Positions 47,988 to 58,526 of a DNA stretch of 64,000 bases are shown one piece after another (position 1 is the first letter of the stretch; every line of letters begins with the position of its first letter). The stretch comes from Lysobacter sp. (lineage in GTDB: Bacteria > Pseudomonadota > Gammaproteobacteria > Xanthomonadales > Xanthomonadaceae). The position numbers were made by a program, and so were the translations under genes. The DNA is taken from positions 372,001 to 436,000 of the forward strand of contig JABFRN010000001.1 of assembly GCA_013141175.1 (NCBI GenBank), read 5' to 3'. The notes beneath the pieces are model-generated. The model did not search any database and was not told where the DNA came from. It worked only from the letters and a program-made list of their open reading frames with translations.

Positions 47988-49079
47988 TCAGACGTTGAAG
48001 CGGAAGTGCAGCACGTCGCCTTCCTGCACGCGGTATTCCTTGCCTTCCAGACGCAGACGGCCGGCGTCGCGCGCACCGGATTCGCCGCGATACTTGAGGA
48101 AGTCGTCGTAGGCGATGGTTTCGGCGCGGATGAAGCCCTTCTCGAAATCGGTATGGATCACCGCTGCCGCCTGCGGCGCGGTCGAGCCGGCCTTGACCGT
48201 CCAAGCCCGCACTTCCTTGACCCCGGCGGTGAAGTACGTCTGCAGGCCCAACAGCTTGTAAGCGGCGCGGATCACCCGGTTCAGACCCGGCTCGTCCAGA
48301 CCGAGGTCGGCCAGGAACGTGTCGCGGTCGTCATCCTCGAGCTGGCTGAGCTCTTCCTCGATGGCCGCCGACACCGGCACCACTTCGGCGCCCTCGGTCA
48401 CTGCGCGGGCGCGCACGGCGTCCAGATGCGCGTTGTTCTCGAAGCCATCCTCCAGCACGTTGGCCACGTACATGACCGGCTTGAGCGTGAGCAGGAACAG
48501 ATCGCGAACCGCCAGCTTGTCGTCGTCGGACAAGCCCAGCGCGCGCGCCGGCGTGCCCGCATCCAGCCCGGCGCGAACCCGGCCCAACACCTCGGCACGG
48601 GCCTTGGCGTCCTTGTCGCCGGTCTTCGCGGCGCGTTCGGCGCGCTGAAAGGCTTTTTCGACCGATTCCAGGTCGGCCAGCGCCAGTTCGGTATCGATGG
48701 TTTCGATATCGGCGATCGGATCGACCTTGTTGTTGACGTGGATGACGTCCGGGTTTTCGAAGCAGCGGACCACGTGGGTGATCGCGTCCACTTCACGGAT
48801 ATGGGCGAGGAATTTGTTGCCCAGGCCCTCGCCGCTGGCCGCACCGGCCACCAGGCCGGCGATGTCGACGAACTCGACCGCCGTCGGAATGCACTTCTGC
48901 GGTTTGACGATCTCGGCCAGCGCATTCAGGCGCGGATCCGGCACCGGCACCACGCCGACGTTCGGCTCGATCGTGCAGAACGGAAAGTTGGCCGCAGCGA
49001 TACCCGCCTTGGTCAATGCGTTGAAGAGAGTCGATTTGCCGACGTTCGGCAGACCGACGATGCCGCATTTGATGCCCAT
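47988..49079 (-). CDS. ychF: Redox-regulated ATPase YchF (OLA1 family)
   Basis: A 363-residue Obg-type P-loop protein that prefers ATP and associates with ribosomes. It starts [20 protein letters not shown], with Walker [29 protein letters not shown], a coiled-coil insertion and a C-terminal TGS domain ([20 protein letters not shown] to HFRFNV). The start has AGGAAA 5 bases before it. It is last in the prs-rplY-pth-ychF group and is separated from pth by heptamer repeats. Confidence 0.97.
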   Translation of the reverse strand: MGIKCGIVGLPNVGKSTLFNALTKAGIAAANFPFCTIEPNVGVVPVPDPRLNALAEIVKPQKCIPTAVEFVDIAGLVAGAASGEGLGNKFLAHIREVDAITHVVRCFENPDVIHVNNKVDPIADIETIDTELALADLESVEKAFQRAERAAKTGDKDAKARAEVLGRVRAGLDAGTPARALGLSDDDKLAVRDLFLLTLKPVMYVANVLEDGFENNAHLDAVRARAVTEGAEVVPVSAAIEEELSQLEDDDRDTFLADLGLDEPGLNRVIRAAYKLLGLQTYFTAGVKEVRAWTVKAGSTAPQAAAVIHTDFEKGFIRAETIAYDDFLKYRGESGARDAGRLRLEGKEYRVQEGDVLHFRFNV

Positions 49080-49088
49080 TGTGTTTCC

Positions 49089-49152
49089 TGTCAAAGGTCA
49101 AAGGTCAAAGGTCAAAAGATCTGGATTGATCTTTGACGTTTGACGTTTGACG
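49089..49152. repeat. GTCAAAG heptamer repeats with inverted TTTGACG repeats
   Basis: Four copies of GTCAAAG (49090-49117, the last with an extra A) are followed after ATCTGGATTGAT by three copies of TTTGACG (49132-49152). The two arrays are inverted and can form a hairpin (GTCAAAAGATC / GATCTTTGAC). They fill the 75-base gap between pth and ychF. Confidence 0.9.
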
Positions 49153-49154
49153 CC

Positions 49155-49733
49155 TCACTTCGGCGTATGCAGCTTCGTCATCGCATCCATGTGGTTGCCT
49201 GCGACCGCCAGCGGCAGCGCTGCGAGTGCGTCGTCGATGGCGCGATGGATCAGGATTTCGTCGTCCTTGCCCGGGCGACCCAGCACCCACGGCGTGACCT
49301 TGTCCTTGTGCCCGGGATGGCCGATGGCGACCCGCAGGCGGTGGAATTGGCCATGGCCCAGCAGCCGGACGATATCGCGCAGACCGTTCTGGCCGCCGTG
49401 GCCGCCATCGAACTTGAAGCGCGCGACGCCGGGCGGGAGATCCAGCTCGTCGTGGGCGACCAGCATTTCCTCCGGCTCGATCTTCCAGTAGCGCAGCGCG
49501 GCAGCAACCGACTTGCCGCTGAGATTCATGAACGTGGCCGGCTTCAGCAGCCAGACCGTCTGCCCGGCGATGTCGGCCTTCGCGGTTTCGCCGAACAGTT
49601 TGCTTTCCAGACCGAAACGCGCGCCGGTGTGTTCCGCCAAAGCGTCCACAAACCAGAACCCGGCGTTGTGCCGGGTTCTGGCGTGTTCGGGCCCCGGATT
49701 TCCGAGCCCGACGATGAGACGCAAACCAGCCAT
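49155..49733 (-). CDS. pth: Peptidyl-tRNA hydrolase
   Basis: Pth releases tRNA from prematurely dropped peptidyl-tRNA. The 192-residue protein starts MAGLRLIVGLGNPGPEHART, with catalytic-site Asn12 and His22 (ARTRHNAGFWF), the LLKPATFMNLSGKSV segment and VAHDELDLPPGVARFKFDGG, followed by GGQNGLRDI. It lies between rplY and ychF, a common order. Confidence 0.97.
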   Translation of the reverse strand: MAGLRLIVGLGNPGPEHARTRHNAGFWFVDALAEHTGARFGLESKLFGETAKADIAGQTVWLLKPATFMNLSGKSVAAALRYWKIEPEEMLVAHDELDLPPGVARFKFDGGHGGQNGLRDIVRLLGHGQFHRLRVAIGHPGHKDKVTPWVLGRPGKDDEILIHRAIDDALAALPLAVAGNHMDAMTKLHTPK

Positions 49734-49790
49734 CGCAGGAGAACCGTATCGCCGATCCGGAACGCCCGAAAGCGCTCCGGACCGGAACGA

Positions 49791-50444
49791 TTACTTCTGG
49801 TCCTTCTTCGTGACCTTGGCGGCCGGCACTTCGGCGGCGGGAGCTGCCGCTTCGGCCTCTTCCTTGCCGTGCTTGGCGATGACCACCGCCAGATCGTGCT
49901 CCTTGCCCAGCTTCAGTTCCGGGATGGAGACGCCGGTCGGCAGCTTGATGTCGGACATGTGCAGGATCGTACCGACGGCCAGTTCGGACAGATCGACTTC
50001 GATGAACTCCGGCAGATCCTTCGGCAGGCAGCTGATTTCGATTTCGTTGAGCTCGTGGGTGACCACGACCTCGACCGACTTGCCCGCCGGGGACGTGTCT
50101 TCGTTGATGAAGTGCAGCGGCACCGACGTGCGCAGCGCTTCGTTCTCGTTCACGCGCTGGAAGTCCAGGTGCATGATCTGCTGCTTGAACGGGTGACGCT
50201 GCATATCGCGCAGCAGCACCTTCTGTACGTCGCCGCCCAGACTCAGGTCGAGGATCGACGAATAGAACCACTCGTGCTGGCTGGCCAGCCAGATGGCCTC
50301 GTGCTCGATCTGGATGCTGACCGGCTTGAGTTCGCTGCCACCGTAGACGATGGCGGGGATCTTGGCGGCATGGCGAAGGCGGCGGCTCGCACCCTTCCCT
50401 TCGTCCGTGCGGCGTTCGACCTTGATTTCGTGGGTTTTTGCCAT
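49791..50444 (-). CDS. rplY: 50S ribosomal protein L25 (Ctc/TL5 type)
   Basis: A 217-residue long-form L25. The 5S-binding N-terminal domain (IKVERRTDEGKGASRRLRHA, KIPAIVYGGS) is followed by a TL5-type C-terminal beta domain (PLHFINEDTSPAGKSVEVVV, CLPKDLPEFIEVDLSELAVG) and a charged/Ala-rich tail ending KVTKKDQK. It lies between prs and pth. Confidence 0.96.
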   Translation of the reverse strand: MAKTHEIKVERRTDEGKGASRRLRHAAKIPAIVYGGSELKPVSIQIEHEAIWLASQHEWFYSSILDLSLGGDVQKVLLRDMQRHPFKQQIMHLDFQRVNENEALRTSVPLHFINEDTSPAGKSVEVVVTHELNEIEISCLPKDLPEFIEVDLSELAVGTILHMSDIKLPTGVSIPELKLGKEHDLAVVIAKHGKEEAEAAAPAAEVPAAKVTKKDQK

Positions 50445-50605
50445 TTCGATATCTCACTTTCTTGCGAATGAACCGCCTCGCGGCGGCGATGCGACTTCTC
50501 CGCGACCAGAGAAGCCGTTTTTGCTATCCGGCCAACACCGGAAAGCGTAGTCACGGCCCGGCACAAGGATGTGCCGGCGCAGACGACGCCGGAGGCGGCG
50601 ACTGC

Positions 50606-50640
50606 GGTGCGATCGTGCGGCTTGGCCGTGCGATCGCACC
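50606..50640. other. Long hairpin between prs and rplY
   Basis: GGTGCGATCG and CGATCGCACC form a 10-base-pair outer stem, with inner complementary TGCGGC/GCCG bases, about 40 bases after the prs stop. There is no T-tract on the minus strand. It may set differential expression of prs and rplY. Confidence 0.5.
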
Positions 50641-50678
50641 TGCGGGCGGCGGCAGGATGCCCCCGTTCCGCAGTACAA

Positions 50679-51638
50679 CTAATCCACGTAAAGCGAACTG
50701 ACCGATTCGCCGAACGCGACCCGACGGATCGTTTCGGCGAGCAGCTCGGCGACGCTGAGCTGACGGATGCGGCTGCAGTTGCGCGCCGCCTCCGACAACG
50801 GAATGGTGTCGGTGACCACCAGCTCGTCGAGCTGCGATTTGTTGACGTTGTCGATCGCCGGTCCCGACAGCACCGGGTGGGTGCAGTAGGCGATCACCCG
50901 CTGCGCGCCCTGCGCCTTCAGTGCCGCCGCGGCGGCGCAGAGGGTGCCGGCGGTGTCGACGATGTCGTCCACCAGCACGCAGGTCTTGCCGGACACGTCG
51001 CCGATGATGTTCATCACCGTGGCGACGTTGGCACGCGGACGACGCTTGTCGATGATCGCCAGTTCGGCATCGTCGAGTCGCTTGGCGATGGCGCGGGCGC
51101 GAACCACGCCGCCCACGTCCGGCGACACCACGATGATGTTGTCGGTGCCGTAGGCACGCCAGATGTCGGCAAGCAGCAGCGGCGACGAGTACACGTTGTC
51201 GACCGGGATATCGAAAAAGCCCTGGATCTGGTCGGCGTGCAGATCGACCGTCAACACGCCGTCTGCGCCAGCGGCGGTGAACATCTTGGCCGCGACCTTC
51301 GCCGTGATCGCCACCCGCGACGAGCGCGGCCGACGGTCCTGGCGGGCATAGCCGAAGTACGGCACCACTGCGGTGACGCTGGCGGCCGACGCGCGCTTCA
51401 GCGCATCGATGATCACCAGCAGTTCCATCAGGTTCTCGCCGCTCGGCGCGCAGGTCGGCTGGACCACGAACACTTCCTGACGACGCACGTTCTCTTCGAT
51501 CTCGACCTGGGCTTCGCCGTCCGAGAACTTGGACACCAGCGCTTTGCCCGGGCGGATCCCCAACTCCTTGCAGACCGCGTCGGCCAGAGGCCGGTTGGCG
51601 TTGCCGGAGAAGATCAACAACTGACGATCGTCCTGCAT
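50679..51638 (-). CDS. prs: Ribose-phosphate pyrophosphokinase (PRPP synthetase)
   Basis: Makes PRPP from ribose 5-phosphate and ATP for nucleotide, His and Trp synthesis. The 319-residue class I enzyme has [15 protein letters not shown], the ATP loop [15 protein letters not shown], the PRPP synthetase signature [17 protein letters not shown] and the PRPP-binding motif [14 protein letters not shown]. It lies between tRNA-Gln and rplY. Confidence 0.97.
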   Translation of the reverse strand: MQDDRQLLIFSGNANRPLADAVCKELGIRPGKALVSKFSDGEAQVEIEENVRRQEVFVVQPTCAPSGENLMELLVIIDALKRASAASVTAVVPYFGYARQDRRPRSSRVAITAKVAAKMFTAAGADGVLTVDLHADQIQGFFDIPVDNVYSSPLLLADIWRAYGTDNIIVVSPDVGGVVRARAIAKRLDDAELAIIDKRRPRANVATVMNIIGDVSGKTCVLVDDIVDTAGTLCAAAAALKAQGAQRVIAYCTHPVLSGPAIDNVNKSQLDELVVTDTIPLSEAARNCSRIRQLSVAELLAETIRRVAFGESVSSLYVD

Positions 51639-51704
51639 ATCGACTCCGCTTCGCTCTGACCGTGGCGGGTGGCGGAACCCCGCGAAGCGGAATTCCGTTG
51701 TGTG

Positions 51705-51780
51705 TGGCAGGGGCGGAAGGATTCGAACCTACGAATGCCGGGATCAAAACCCGGTGCCTTAACCACTTGGCGACGCCCCT
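51705..51780 (-). tRNA. tRNA-Gln (TTG)
   Basis: A 76-base cloverleaf on the minus strand with acceptor AGGGGCG / CGCCCCT, encoded CCA, anticodon loop TTTTGAT (anticodon TTG) and T-arm TAGGTTCGAATCCTT. It lies between ispE and prs, the usual gammaproteobacterial position. Confidence 0.96.
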
Positions 51781-51867
51781 TCGGTGAGGTCGGTTCGTTC
51801 GACGGCGCGTTGTTTTTCAACGTGCCGTCGTTCTTGCCAGCCCCGGACAGCCCGCTCGCGCGGCCCA

Positions 51868-52764
51868 TCACTTCGTTTCGAGCGCATCCAGCAACGGCGA
51901 GCGCGGCGCACCGGCGGCGATCCAGGCAATGACACCTGAAGGCAGCGGCTTGGCCAGCCCGTCGAGCGCGCGTTCGGCGGATTCGCGGTCTGCGAATTCG
52001 ACGAAACACACGCTGCCCGAGCCGGTCAGTCGCGCAGTGCCAGCGCTGCGTAACGCGGCGAAGACCGCTTCGATGGCGGGTTCGCGGCGACGCAGGACCG
52101 GCTCGAACGCGTTGCCGAGCGCCTGCCCTTGCAGGAATGGGTCCGAAACGAAGTCGGGCATTGTCGCGGCTGCAGCATTTCGCGTCAATTCAGCGGCTTG
52201 GAATAATTCGGCGGTGGCGGCATGGATGCCCGGCGCGACCAAGAGATACCAGGCCGGCGGCAGGTCGATCGGGGTCAACTGCTCGCCCAGTCCCTCGGCC
52301 CAGGCATTCTCGCCACGCACGAAGACCGGGACATCCGCCCCCAGACGCAGACCGAGCTCGGCCAGGGTGCCCGCCCCCAGATTGCAACCCCAGAGCCGAT
52401 CCAGCGCACGCAACACGGTGGCGGCATCGCTGGAGCCACCGCCAAGGCCGCCACCGGATGGGATTCGTTTTTCGATGGCGATATCCGCACCTTGAGCGAT
52501 CTTCGCCGTCGATTGCAGTAATTTTGCGGCGCGCACGGTCAAGTCATCGGCTTCGGCGACGCCCGGTGCCGACTCGCCATGCCGGACGATTCGGCCGTCG
52601 TCGCGCAGACGGATCGCAATCGTGTCGCCCCAGTCGAGGATCCGGAACGCCGTCTGCAGCAGGTGATAGCCGTCGGCCCGGCGGCCGACGATGCGCAGGA
52701 ACAGGTTCAGCTTGGCCGGGGCCGGCCAGACCGACCACCCGGCATCCGCGTTCGCCGCGCTCAT
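51868..52764 (-). CDS. ispE: 4-diphosphocytidyl-2-C-methyl-D-erythritol kinase
   Basis: IspE phosphorylates CDP-methylerythritol in the non-mevalonate isoprenoid pathway. The 298-residue GHMP kinase starts [20 protein letters not shown], with the [12 protein letters not shown] substrate motif, [11 protein letters not shown], the ATP loop [16 protein letters not shown] and the C-terminal [12 protein letters not shown] motif. The start overlaps the lolB stop by four bases (ATGA), so the genes are coupled. Confidence 0.96.
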   Translation of the reverse strand: MSAANADAGWSVWPAPAKLNLFLRIVGRRADGYHLLQTAFRILDWGDTIAIRLRDDGRIVRHGESAPGVAEADDLTVRAAKLLQSTAKIAQGADIAIEKRIPSGGGLGGGSSDAATVLRALDRLWGCNLGAGTLAELGLRLGADVPVFVRGENAWAEGLGEQLTPIDLPPAWYLLVAPGIHAATAELFQAAELTRNAAAATMPDFVSDPFLQGQALGNAFEPVLRRREPAIEAVFAALRSAGTARLTGSGSVCFVEFADRESAERALDGLAKPLPSGVIAWIAAGAPRSPLLDALETK

Positions 52765-53402
52765 GGCGAGGCGAAGGTCCAGTCTTCGATCGCCAGCCGG
52801 ACCCGGGCGTCGCCGGCTTCGGCTTCGATCTTCGCCGGCAGATCCGGCGCGCCGGTGGGGCCCGGGCGCCAAGCGGTGTAGCGGACCGTCCAGCCGGCCT
52901 GCTGGAAGCTGGCCGGCCGGCCTTCCGCGTCGTACACGATCGCCTGCACCGGGTACTCCGCCGCCGGTGCGCCGCGCACCCAACTGCCGAGCTGCTGCAG
53001 CGGCACCGCCCAACCCGTGGTTTCGAGCAGCAGGTCTTCGGCGAACTCGCCGTCGCGCGGGCCGCCTTCCAGACCTTCGATCCGCCCGGCTTCGGAATGC
53101 AGATCGCCGATCAGGCGCCAGCTCTGGCGGGTGACCGGCGCGCTCAAGGCGATCTCGTACCGCCTCCGATCCTGCTGCTGCCATTCGATGCGGCCACTGC
53201 CGCCCTTGTCGCCCTTGCTGACCGCAGCACGGCCGGAGAACGACCATGCGTCGTACTGCGCCAGGAATTCCTGGCGTGCCTGCAGACGGGACGCGAGTGC
53301 TTCGGTCGACAGCGCCGGTACGCGGCGGGCGGGCACGGTCGTCGCGCAGCCTGTGAGGACGGCAGCGATCGCAAGCGTCGCCGCTAACGCACGCAGATTC
53401 AT
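52761..53402 (-). CDS. lolB: Outer-membrane lipoprotein LolB
   Basis: LolB accepts lipoproteins from LolA and inserts them into the outer membrane. The 213-residue precursor has a lipobox LTGC with Cys19, then [20 protein letters not shown], a typical LolB strand region, and [20 protein letters not shown]. It overlaps ispE and the upstream TPR gene by four bases each, a tightly coupled operon. Confidence 0.93.
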   Translation of the reverse strand: MNLRALAATLAIAAVLTGCATTVPARRVPALSTEALASRLQARQEFLAQYDAWSFSGRAAVSKGDKGGSGRIEWQQQDRRRYEIALSAPVTRQSWRLIGDLHSEAGRIEGLEGGPRDGEFAEDLLLETTGWAVPLQQLGSWVRGAPAAEYPVQAIVYDAEGRPASFQQAGWTVRYTAWRPGPTGAPDLPAKIEAEAGDARVRLAIEDWTFASP

Positions 53403-55078
53403 GCGCCCGCCTTCTCCGGCAACGGCGGCAGCACCACGCCGGTGTTCTCGATGGCGCGCTTCAGCGAACGATTGTCCGCATCGATCTTGCGCGACTCCTC
53501 GAAATACTTCCGCGATTCATCCTTCTGGCCAAGCACCCACAGTACTTCGGCCAGATGCGCAGCGATTTCGGCATCCTTCTGCTTGGTGAAGGCGCGACGC
53601 AGTTCGGTCAGCGCTTCGTCCTTGCGACCGAGGCGATACAGCACCCAGCCGTAACTGTCGATGATCGCGGCGCTGTCGGGCTGCGCGGCGATCGCGCGCG
53701 CGATCAGCTCCAGCGCTTCCTGATGGCGATCGGTGCGGTCGGCCAAGGTATAGCCGAGGGCGTTGAGCGCGTTCACGTCTTCGGCGTCGATGGCCAGGAT
53801 CTTGCGGAAATCGGCCTCTGCGCGCGTGATGTCGTCGCGTCGCTCCCACATCAGGGCGCGGGCGTACAGCAGCTGCTTTTCGTCGGGGAATGCGCCGAGT
53901 GCGCGCGCATAGGTGTCGAGTTCGCCATCGAAATCGGTATCGTCCTTGCGCAGTTCGGCTTCCAGCAGGTACGCGTCGCGTCGCGTCTCCTCATCGGCAT
54001 CGCCATCGGCCTGCAGCTCGCGCAATCGCGCATAGGCTTCATCCGCACGCTTGAGTTTGTGCAATACCGTGGACGAACGCAGTCGCGCCTGCCAACGCTG
54101 GGGGCCGCCGGGCACGCCCGCGTACCACTCCAGCGCTTCCTCATGACGCTCGATGAACTCGGCGATCTGACCCAGCAACAGGCGGCGGCCGGGATCCGGC
54201 GCGGCGGAGTCGCGCTTCAGTTCGTCATAGACCTTGGCCACGCCGACTTTGTCTTCGGCCTGGGCCAGGTACGCGGCACGGAAGATGTAGCTGCGGTCGC
54301 TCTGCGGGCCGCGCGCCAGCACGGCCGCCGCCTGGGCGTTGTCGCCCATCTCGCTGTATTCGTTGGCCACGGCGAAACCCAGCTCCGGCGACAGCAGCGA
54401 CGGCTCGCCCAGCTCACTCAGGACCTTGCGCGCCTCGTCGGTCTTGCCGGCTTCACGCAATTGGCTGGCATGCAGCAGCGCAACCGCCGGCTCGTCGGGA
54501 AATTTGGCGACGACTCTCGTGACGATCTTTTCGGCCAGATCGTTGCGCTGCAGCTGCTGGGAGAATTCGCCGAACGCCAGCCAGGCCTCGAGCTGGTCGG
54601 GAATCGAATCGATCAGTTGACCCAGCAACCGCCCGGTCAGCTTCGGATCGCCGGAGCCGGCATCGAGCGCCACCAGGGCGTAGCGCCAGCCGTCCTTTTC
54701 GCCGCCACGCATCAATGCCTGCAGTTCGCGGCGTGCGGTGCGTTCATCCTTGCGGCGCAGGGCCAGCGTCGCCTCGGCGTTGCGCATCGACGGCGAGCGC
54801 TTGGCCCGGGTGCGCCACAGTTCCAGCGCCTCGGCGGCGTTGGCGTCGTTCTTGGCCAGCAGCGCGATCCGGGTGGCGCGCTCGGCCAGGACGGCATCGC
54901 CGTCGGCGGCCTTTGCGGCATCGAGATACCAGCGCGCGGCCTCGTCCAGTTTGCCGGCCTGCAGCGCGTACTCGGCAGCCATGGTCGGCGTCAGCGGATC
55001 GGGGACCGGCGCAGTGGTCGGTCCCGCCAGCGCAGCGCCTGCGGACAGCGCCAGAAGCCATGCCAGCAGCCACGTCAT
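53399..55078 (-). CDS. Secreted tetratricopeptide-repeat protein
   Basis: A 559-residue protein with an N-terminal signal sequence ([18 protein letters not shown]) and many TPR-like helix pairs, for example [40 protein letters not shown] and [20 protein letters not shown]. The start at 55078 precedes the signal sequence; the frame continues upstream without conservation. TPR proteins scaffold complexes. Its position directly before lolB, with a four-base overlap, hints at a role in the envelope, but the partner is unknown. Confidence 0.88.
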   Translation of the reverse strand: MTWLLAWLLALSAGAALAGPTTAPVPDPLTPTMAAEYALQAGKLDEAARWYLDAAKAADGDAVLAERATRIALLAKNDANAAEALELWRTRAKRSPSMRNAEATLALRRKDERTARRELQALMRGGEKDGWRYALVALDAGSGDPKLTGRLLGQLIDSIPDQLEAWLAFGEFSQQLQRNDLAEKIVTRVVAKFPDEPAVALLHASQLREAGKTDEARKVLSELGEPSLLSPELGFAVANEYSEMGDNAQAAAVLARGPQSDRSYIFRAAYLAQAEDKVGVAKVYDELKRDSAAPDPGRRLLLGQIAEFIERHEEALEWYAGVPGGPQRWQARLRSSTVLHKLKRADEAYARLRELQADGDADEETRRDAYLLEAELRKDDTDFDGELDTYARALGAFPDEKQLLYARALMWERRDDITRAEADFRKILAIDAEDVNALNALGYTLADRTDRHQEALELIARAIAAQPDSAAIIDSYGWVLYRLGRKDEALTELRRAFTKQKDAEIAAHLAEVLWVLGQKDESRKYFEESRKIDADNRSLKRAIENTGVVLPPLPEKAGA

Positions 55079-55207
55079 GAACGTGCCGGACAGTGGCGAT
55101 GGCCGGCGAATAATGATCGAAATTGCGGGCATCGGCGTGATGGGCCGTAAACTATGGAATTGTCGTCAGCTTACCCCAACCATCTGAACGCACCTCCGCC
55201 GGTCGTC

Positions 55208-56572
55208 ATGCCCCACCTCATCGCCCTCGGCATCAACCACCAGACCGCGCCGGTATCCCTGCGCGAGCGGGTCGCGTTCTCCGAAGAAGCGCTGCCGGCG
55301 ACCCTGTCCGCGCTGCGTGCGCTGCCGGGCGTGGAGGAAGTGGCGCTGCTTTCCACCTGCAACCGCACCGAGGTCTACGCCCTCACCGGCGGCGACGGCG
55401 ACGCCCTGGTCGAATGGCTGGCCGCGCATCCGCAGGAGGGCGGTTCGTCGGGTGGACGGTCACCGCTGGCACTGCACGATTATCTGTATCGGCATCGCGG
55501 CGACGATGCGGTGCGTCATCTCTTCCGGGTCGCCACCGGGCTGGACTCGCTGGTCCTGGGCGAACCGCAGATCCTCGGCCAGGTGAAACAGGCCTGGTCG
55601 GCCGCGCGCGGCGCCGGCACCCTCGGCAACCGCCTCGACCGTCTGTTCCAGCACGCCTTCGTGACCGCCAAGCGCGCGCGCACCGACACCCGCATCGGCG
55701 CGAACCCGGTCTCGGTGGCATCGGCGGCGGTGCGGATGGCCGAAGAAGCCTTCGCCCGGCCGGCCGATTGCACCATCCTGTTGATCGGCGCCGGCGAAAC
55801 CATCGAACTCACCGCGCTGCATCTGGTGCAAGCGAAGGCCAAGCGCCTGCTGTTCGCCAACCGCACCCTCGCCCACGCCCAGGAACTCGCGACCCGCCAC
55901 GGCGGCGTCGCCCTGCCGCTGACCGAACTCGACCGCCATCTGGCCGAAGCCGACATCGTGTTCTCGGCCACCGCCAGCCGCGAACCGATCCTGCATCGCG
56001 ACACGGTCCAGGCCGCGCTGCGCAAGCGCCGGCATCGGCCGATGCTGCTGCTCGACCTGGCGGTGCCGCGCGACATCGCGCCGGATGTGGCCGAACTCGC
56101 CGACGTCTTTCTGTACACCGTCGACGATCTGGAGCGCGTGATCGAAGACAACCGCAACAGCCGCCGCGAGGCCGCCGCCGCCGCCGAAGCCATCATCGAG
56201 ATGCAGGTGTCGCGCTACGTCGAAACCGTGAACGCCAGCGCCCATCACGGCTCGCTGAAACAACTCCGTGCGCATGGCGAAGCCGCCCGCGACGAATCGC
56301 TGGCGAAAGCGCATCTGTTGCTCGCCGCCGGCCACGACCCGGCCGACGTCCTGCAACAGCTTGCGCACGCACTGACCAATCGCCTGCTGCACGCGCCCAC
56401 CGCCGCGCTGCGCGAAGCGGCGCTCAACGGCGATGTCGATGTCGTGCGCGCCGCGGAGCGGCTGTTCCCGCGCCACGCGCCCGCACACAACCGCCTGGCC
56501 GACGCGGTCGATCATCAGCTCCATCCCGAACACACGCCCGACGGCCGCAATGACGCCGACCCTGCGCCGTAA
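55208..56572 (+). CDS. hemA: Glutamyl-tRNA reductase
   Basis: HemA reduces glutamyl-tRNA to glutamate-1-semialdehyde, the first step of C5 tetrapyrrole synthesis. The 454-residue protein starts [20 protein letters not shown]. Catalytic Cys51 lies in [32 protein letters not shown], the NADPH loop [16 protein letters not shown] and the C-terminal dimerisation helices follow. A longer start at 55154 lacks conservation. It overlaps prfA by 23 bases and diverges from the TPR-lolB-ispE operon. Confidence 0.97.
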   Translation: MPHLIALGINHQTAPVSLRERVAFSEEALPATLSALRALPGVEEVALLSTCNRTEVYALTGGDGDALVEWLAAHPQEGGSSGGRSPLALHDYLYRHRGDDAVRHLFRVATGLDSLVLGEPQILGQVKQAWSAARGAGTLGNRLDRLFQHAFVTAKRARTDTRIGANPVSVASAAVRMAEEAFARPADCTILLIGAGETIELTALHLVQAKAKRLLFANRTLAHAQELATRHGGVALPLTELDRHLAEADIVFSATASREPILHRDTVQAALRKRRHRPMLLLDLAVPRDIAPDVAELADVFLYTVDDLERVIEDNRNSRREAAAAAEAIIEMQVSRYVETVNASAHHGSLKQLRAHGEAARDESLAKAHLLLAAGHDPADVLQQLAHALTNRLLHAPTAALREAALNGDVDVVRAAERLFPRHAPAHNRLADAVDHQLHPEHTPDGRNDADPAP

Positions 56573-57635
56573 GCTGGAGGCGCTGGCCGAGCGCCGCGAG
56601 GAAATCGAACGCCTGCTCGCCGATCCTGCGACGGTGAACGATGCCGCGCGCTATCGCGGGCTGATGCGCGAGTTCTCGCAGCTCGAACCGATCGCCGAAG
56701 GCCTCGCGGCGGAGCGCCAGGCGCGCACGGACCTCTCCGCCGCCGAAGCGATGCGCAGCGACCCGGAACTGGCGGAACTGGCCGAAGAGGAAATCGCCGC
56801 CGTGCACGCGCGACTGCTCGAGCTGGACACCGCGCTGATGGCGCAACTGGTGCCGAAGGACCCGCGCGACGATGGCGGCCTGTATCTGGAAGTGCGCGCC
56901 GGCACCGGCGGCGACGAAGCCGCGATCTTCGCAGGCGATCTGTTCCGCATGTACTCGCGTTACGCCGAGCGCCAGGGCTGGAAAGTCGAAGTGGAATCCG
57001 CAAGCCCGGGCGAACACGGCGGCTTCAAGGAAATCATCGCCCGCGTCGACGGTCGCGGCGCGTATTCGAAACTGAAATTCGAATCCGGCACCCATCGCGT
57101 TCAGCGCGTGCCGGAAACCGAATCGCAGGGCCGCATCCACACCTCCGCCGCGACGGTCGCGATCATCGGCGAAGACAGCGGCGAGATCGACATCGAGATC
57201 AATCCCGCCGATCTGCGCGTCGATACCTTCCGCTCCAGCGGCGCCGGCGGCCAGCACGTCAACAAGACCGAATCCGCGATCCGCATCACCCACGTACCCA
57301 GCGGCGTGGTCGTGGAATCGCAGACCGAGCGCAGCCAGCACGCCAACCGCGACAAAGCGATGAAGCGGCTGAAGGCGATGCTGCTCGAAGCCGAAACCGC
57401 CAAACGCGAAGCCGCGCAGGCGCAGGAACGCAAACTGCAGGTCGGCAGCGGCGACCGCAGCCAGCGCATCCGCACCTACAACTTCCCGCAGGGCCGGATC
57501 ACCGATCACCGCGTCGAAGGCCTGACCCTCTACGATCTGCCGAACATCATCCAGGGCAACATCGACGATCTCATCGAACGCCTGGCCCGCGAGCACCAGG
57601 CCGATGAACTCGCGCGGTTGACCCAAGGCGGTTGA
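56550..57635 (+). CDS. prfA: Peptide chain release factor 1
   Basis: RF1 terminates translation at UAA and UAG. The 361-residue protein has the anticodon-like PET motif (188-190, [16 protein letters not shown]) of the PxT class and the GGQ motif (233-235, [18 protein letters not shown]) whose glutamine is methylated by PrmC. The start at MTPTLRRK lies within the last codons of hemA. A REP unit follows 25 bases after the stop. Confidence 0.97.
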   Translation: MTPTLRRKLEALAERREEIERLLADPATVNDAARYRGLMREFSQLEPIAEGLAAERQARTDLSAAEAMRSDPELAELAEEEIAAVHARLLELDTALMAQLVPKDPRDDGGLYLEVRAGTGGDEAAIFAGDLFRMYSRYAERQGWKVEVESASPGEHGGFKEIIARVDGRGAYSKLKFESGTHRVQRVPETESQGRIHTSAATVAIIGEDSGEIDIEINPADLRVDTFRSSGAGGQHVNKTESAIRITHVPSGVVVESQTERSQHANRDKAMKRLKAMLLEAETAKREAAQAQERKLQVGSGDRSQRIRTYNFPQGRITDHRVEGLTLYDLPNIIQGNIDDLIERLAREHQADELARLTQGG

Positions 57636-57660
57636 GAGCAACGTTGTTGGCAAGCCACTT

Positions 57661-57683
57661 GTGGGAGGGGCTTCAGCCCCGAC
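57661..57683 (+). repeat. REP palindrome (forward unit 1)
   Basis: GTGGGAGGGGCTTCAGCCCC plus GAC. The core GGGGCTTCAGCCCC is self-complementary. It lies between prfA and the RAYT gene and is the same unit as those at 58267, 58332 and 58449. Confidence 0.9.
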
Positions 57684-57764
57684 AGGGTTGCATCGGACTT
57701 CTCCGACAGCACAACCGCATGAATCCCGATAGACCGCATGCAAAGCATCGTCAACACTGTTTCG

Positions 57765-58277
57765 ATGAAAAGCGGCTACCAACGACTTCGCGCAGGGCGT
57801 TGGTCCGCCAATGGCCATATCTATTTCGTCACCTTCAATACATACGACCGCAGAAAGTTATTCTCTGATCCGGCGATCGCCACGGACGCTGCTCGACTGA
57901 TCCATGAGACCGGGCAACGACTGGATGGCGCAGTGATCGCATGGGTACTGATGCCGGATCATTTTCATGGATTGATCGAGGTCGGCACTGGGATATCTTT
58001 GTCCGCGTACGTCGGCAGACTGAAAGGCGCTGTCTCGCGTCGGCTGAGGCTTCTGCATCCGCATCTACCCGTGGTCTGGCAGGATGGCTTCCATGATCGC
58101 GCAATTCGCGGCGCCGAATCGATCGACAGCGTCGCGTGCTATCTGCTGATGAATCCTATCCGCGCGGGCCTGGTTGCGGATTTTTCACATTACCCATATT
58201 GGCATTGCGCATGGCCCGTGCCGAACATTTCGATGGCAGCGATCGATCCATTCGCCGATTCGAGCAGTCGGGGCTGA
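57765..58277 (+). CDS. REP-associated tyrosine transposase (RAYT)
   Basis: A 170-residue Y1-type transposase of the IS200/IS605-like RAYT family. The N-terminus is typical (YQRLRAGRWSANGHIYFVTF). The metal-binding HUH-type motif is PDHFHGL (His66, His68), and the catalytic Tyr126 lies in VACYLLMNPIRAGLV. RAYTs bind and cut single-stranded REP hairpins. The start at 57765 (MKSGYQR) fits the family; an ATG at 57738 would add nine residues. Its last codons and stop (SRG then TGA) lie inside a REP unit, and four REPs surround it in alternating orientation. Confidence 0.93.
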   Translation: MKSGYQRLRAGRWSANGHIYFVTFNTYDRRKLFSDPAIATDAARLIHETGQRLDGAVIAWVLMPDHFHGLIEVGTGISLSAYVGRLKGAVSRRLRLLHPHLPVVWQDGFHDRAIRGAESIDSVACYLLMNPIRAGLVADFSHYPYWHCAWPVPNISMAAIDPFADSSSRG

Positions 58278-58289
58278 AGCCCCTCCCAC
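58267..58289 (-). repeat. REP palindrome (inverted unit 2)
   Basis: Reverse complement of the 57661 unit (GTCGGGGCTGAAGCCCCTCC...). It overlaps the last 11 bases of the RAYT gene and supplies its stop codon. Confidence 0.9.
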
Positions 58290-58331
58290 ACAGGACATGC
58301 ATCATGCTCCTCTGCGAAAGGGGATTCGTTT

Positions 58332-58354
58332 GTGGGAGGGGCTTCAGCCCCGAC
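58332..58354 (+). repeat. REP palindrome (forward unit 3)
   Basis: Identical in sequence to the unit at 57661. With unit 2 it forms an inverted pair separated by 42 bases. Confidence 0.9.
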
Positions 58355-58448
58355 GCTGTGGTATCGGATGATCCTCATGACTACAACGATGCGAAAGCCT
58401 GTCCCGAATCATTGATCGGTATAGCCAAGCCATACCGCAAATTGTACT

Positions 58449-58471
58449 GTCGGGGCTGAAGCCCCTCCCAC
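58449..58471 (-). repeat. REP palindrome (inverted unit 4)
   Basis: Identical to the unit at 58267 and inverted to unit 3, with about 95 bases between them. The spacer has no gene. It lies 55 bases before the GNAT gene. Confidence 0.9.
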
Positions 58472-58526
58472 AGAAGGCAAGCAGCGACCGCTTGCACTAA
58501 TCTTTCTCGACTGCTCACGGCCCCCC

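Noticed and set aside
57661-58471. Four regularly repeated palindromes considered as a CRISPR array
   Set aside because: Units alternate in orientation, spacers are of unequal length and a RAYT gene lies among them; they are REPs.
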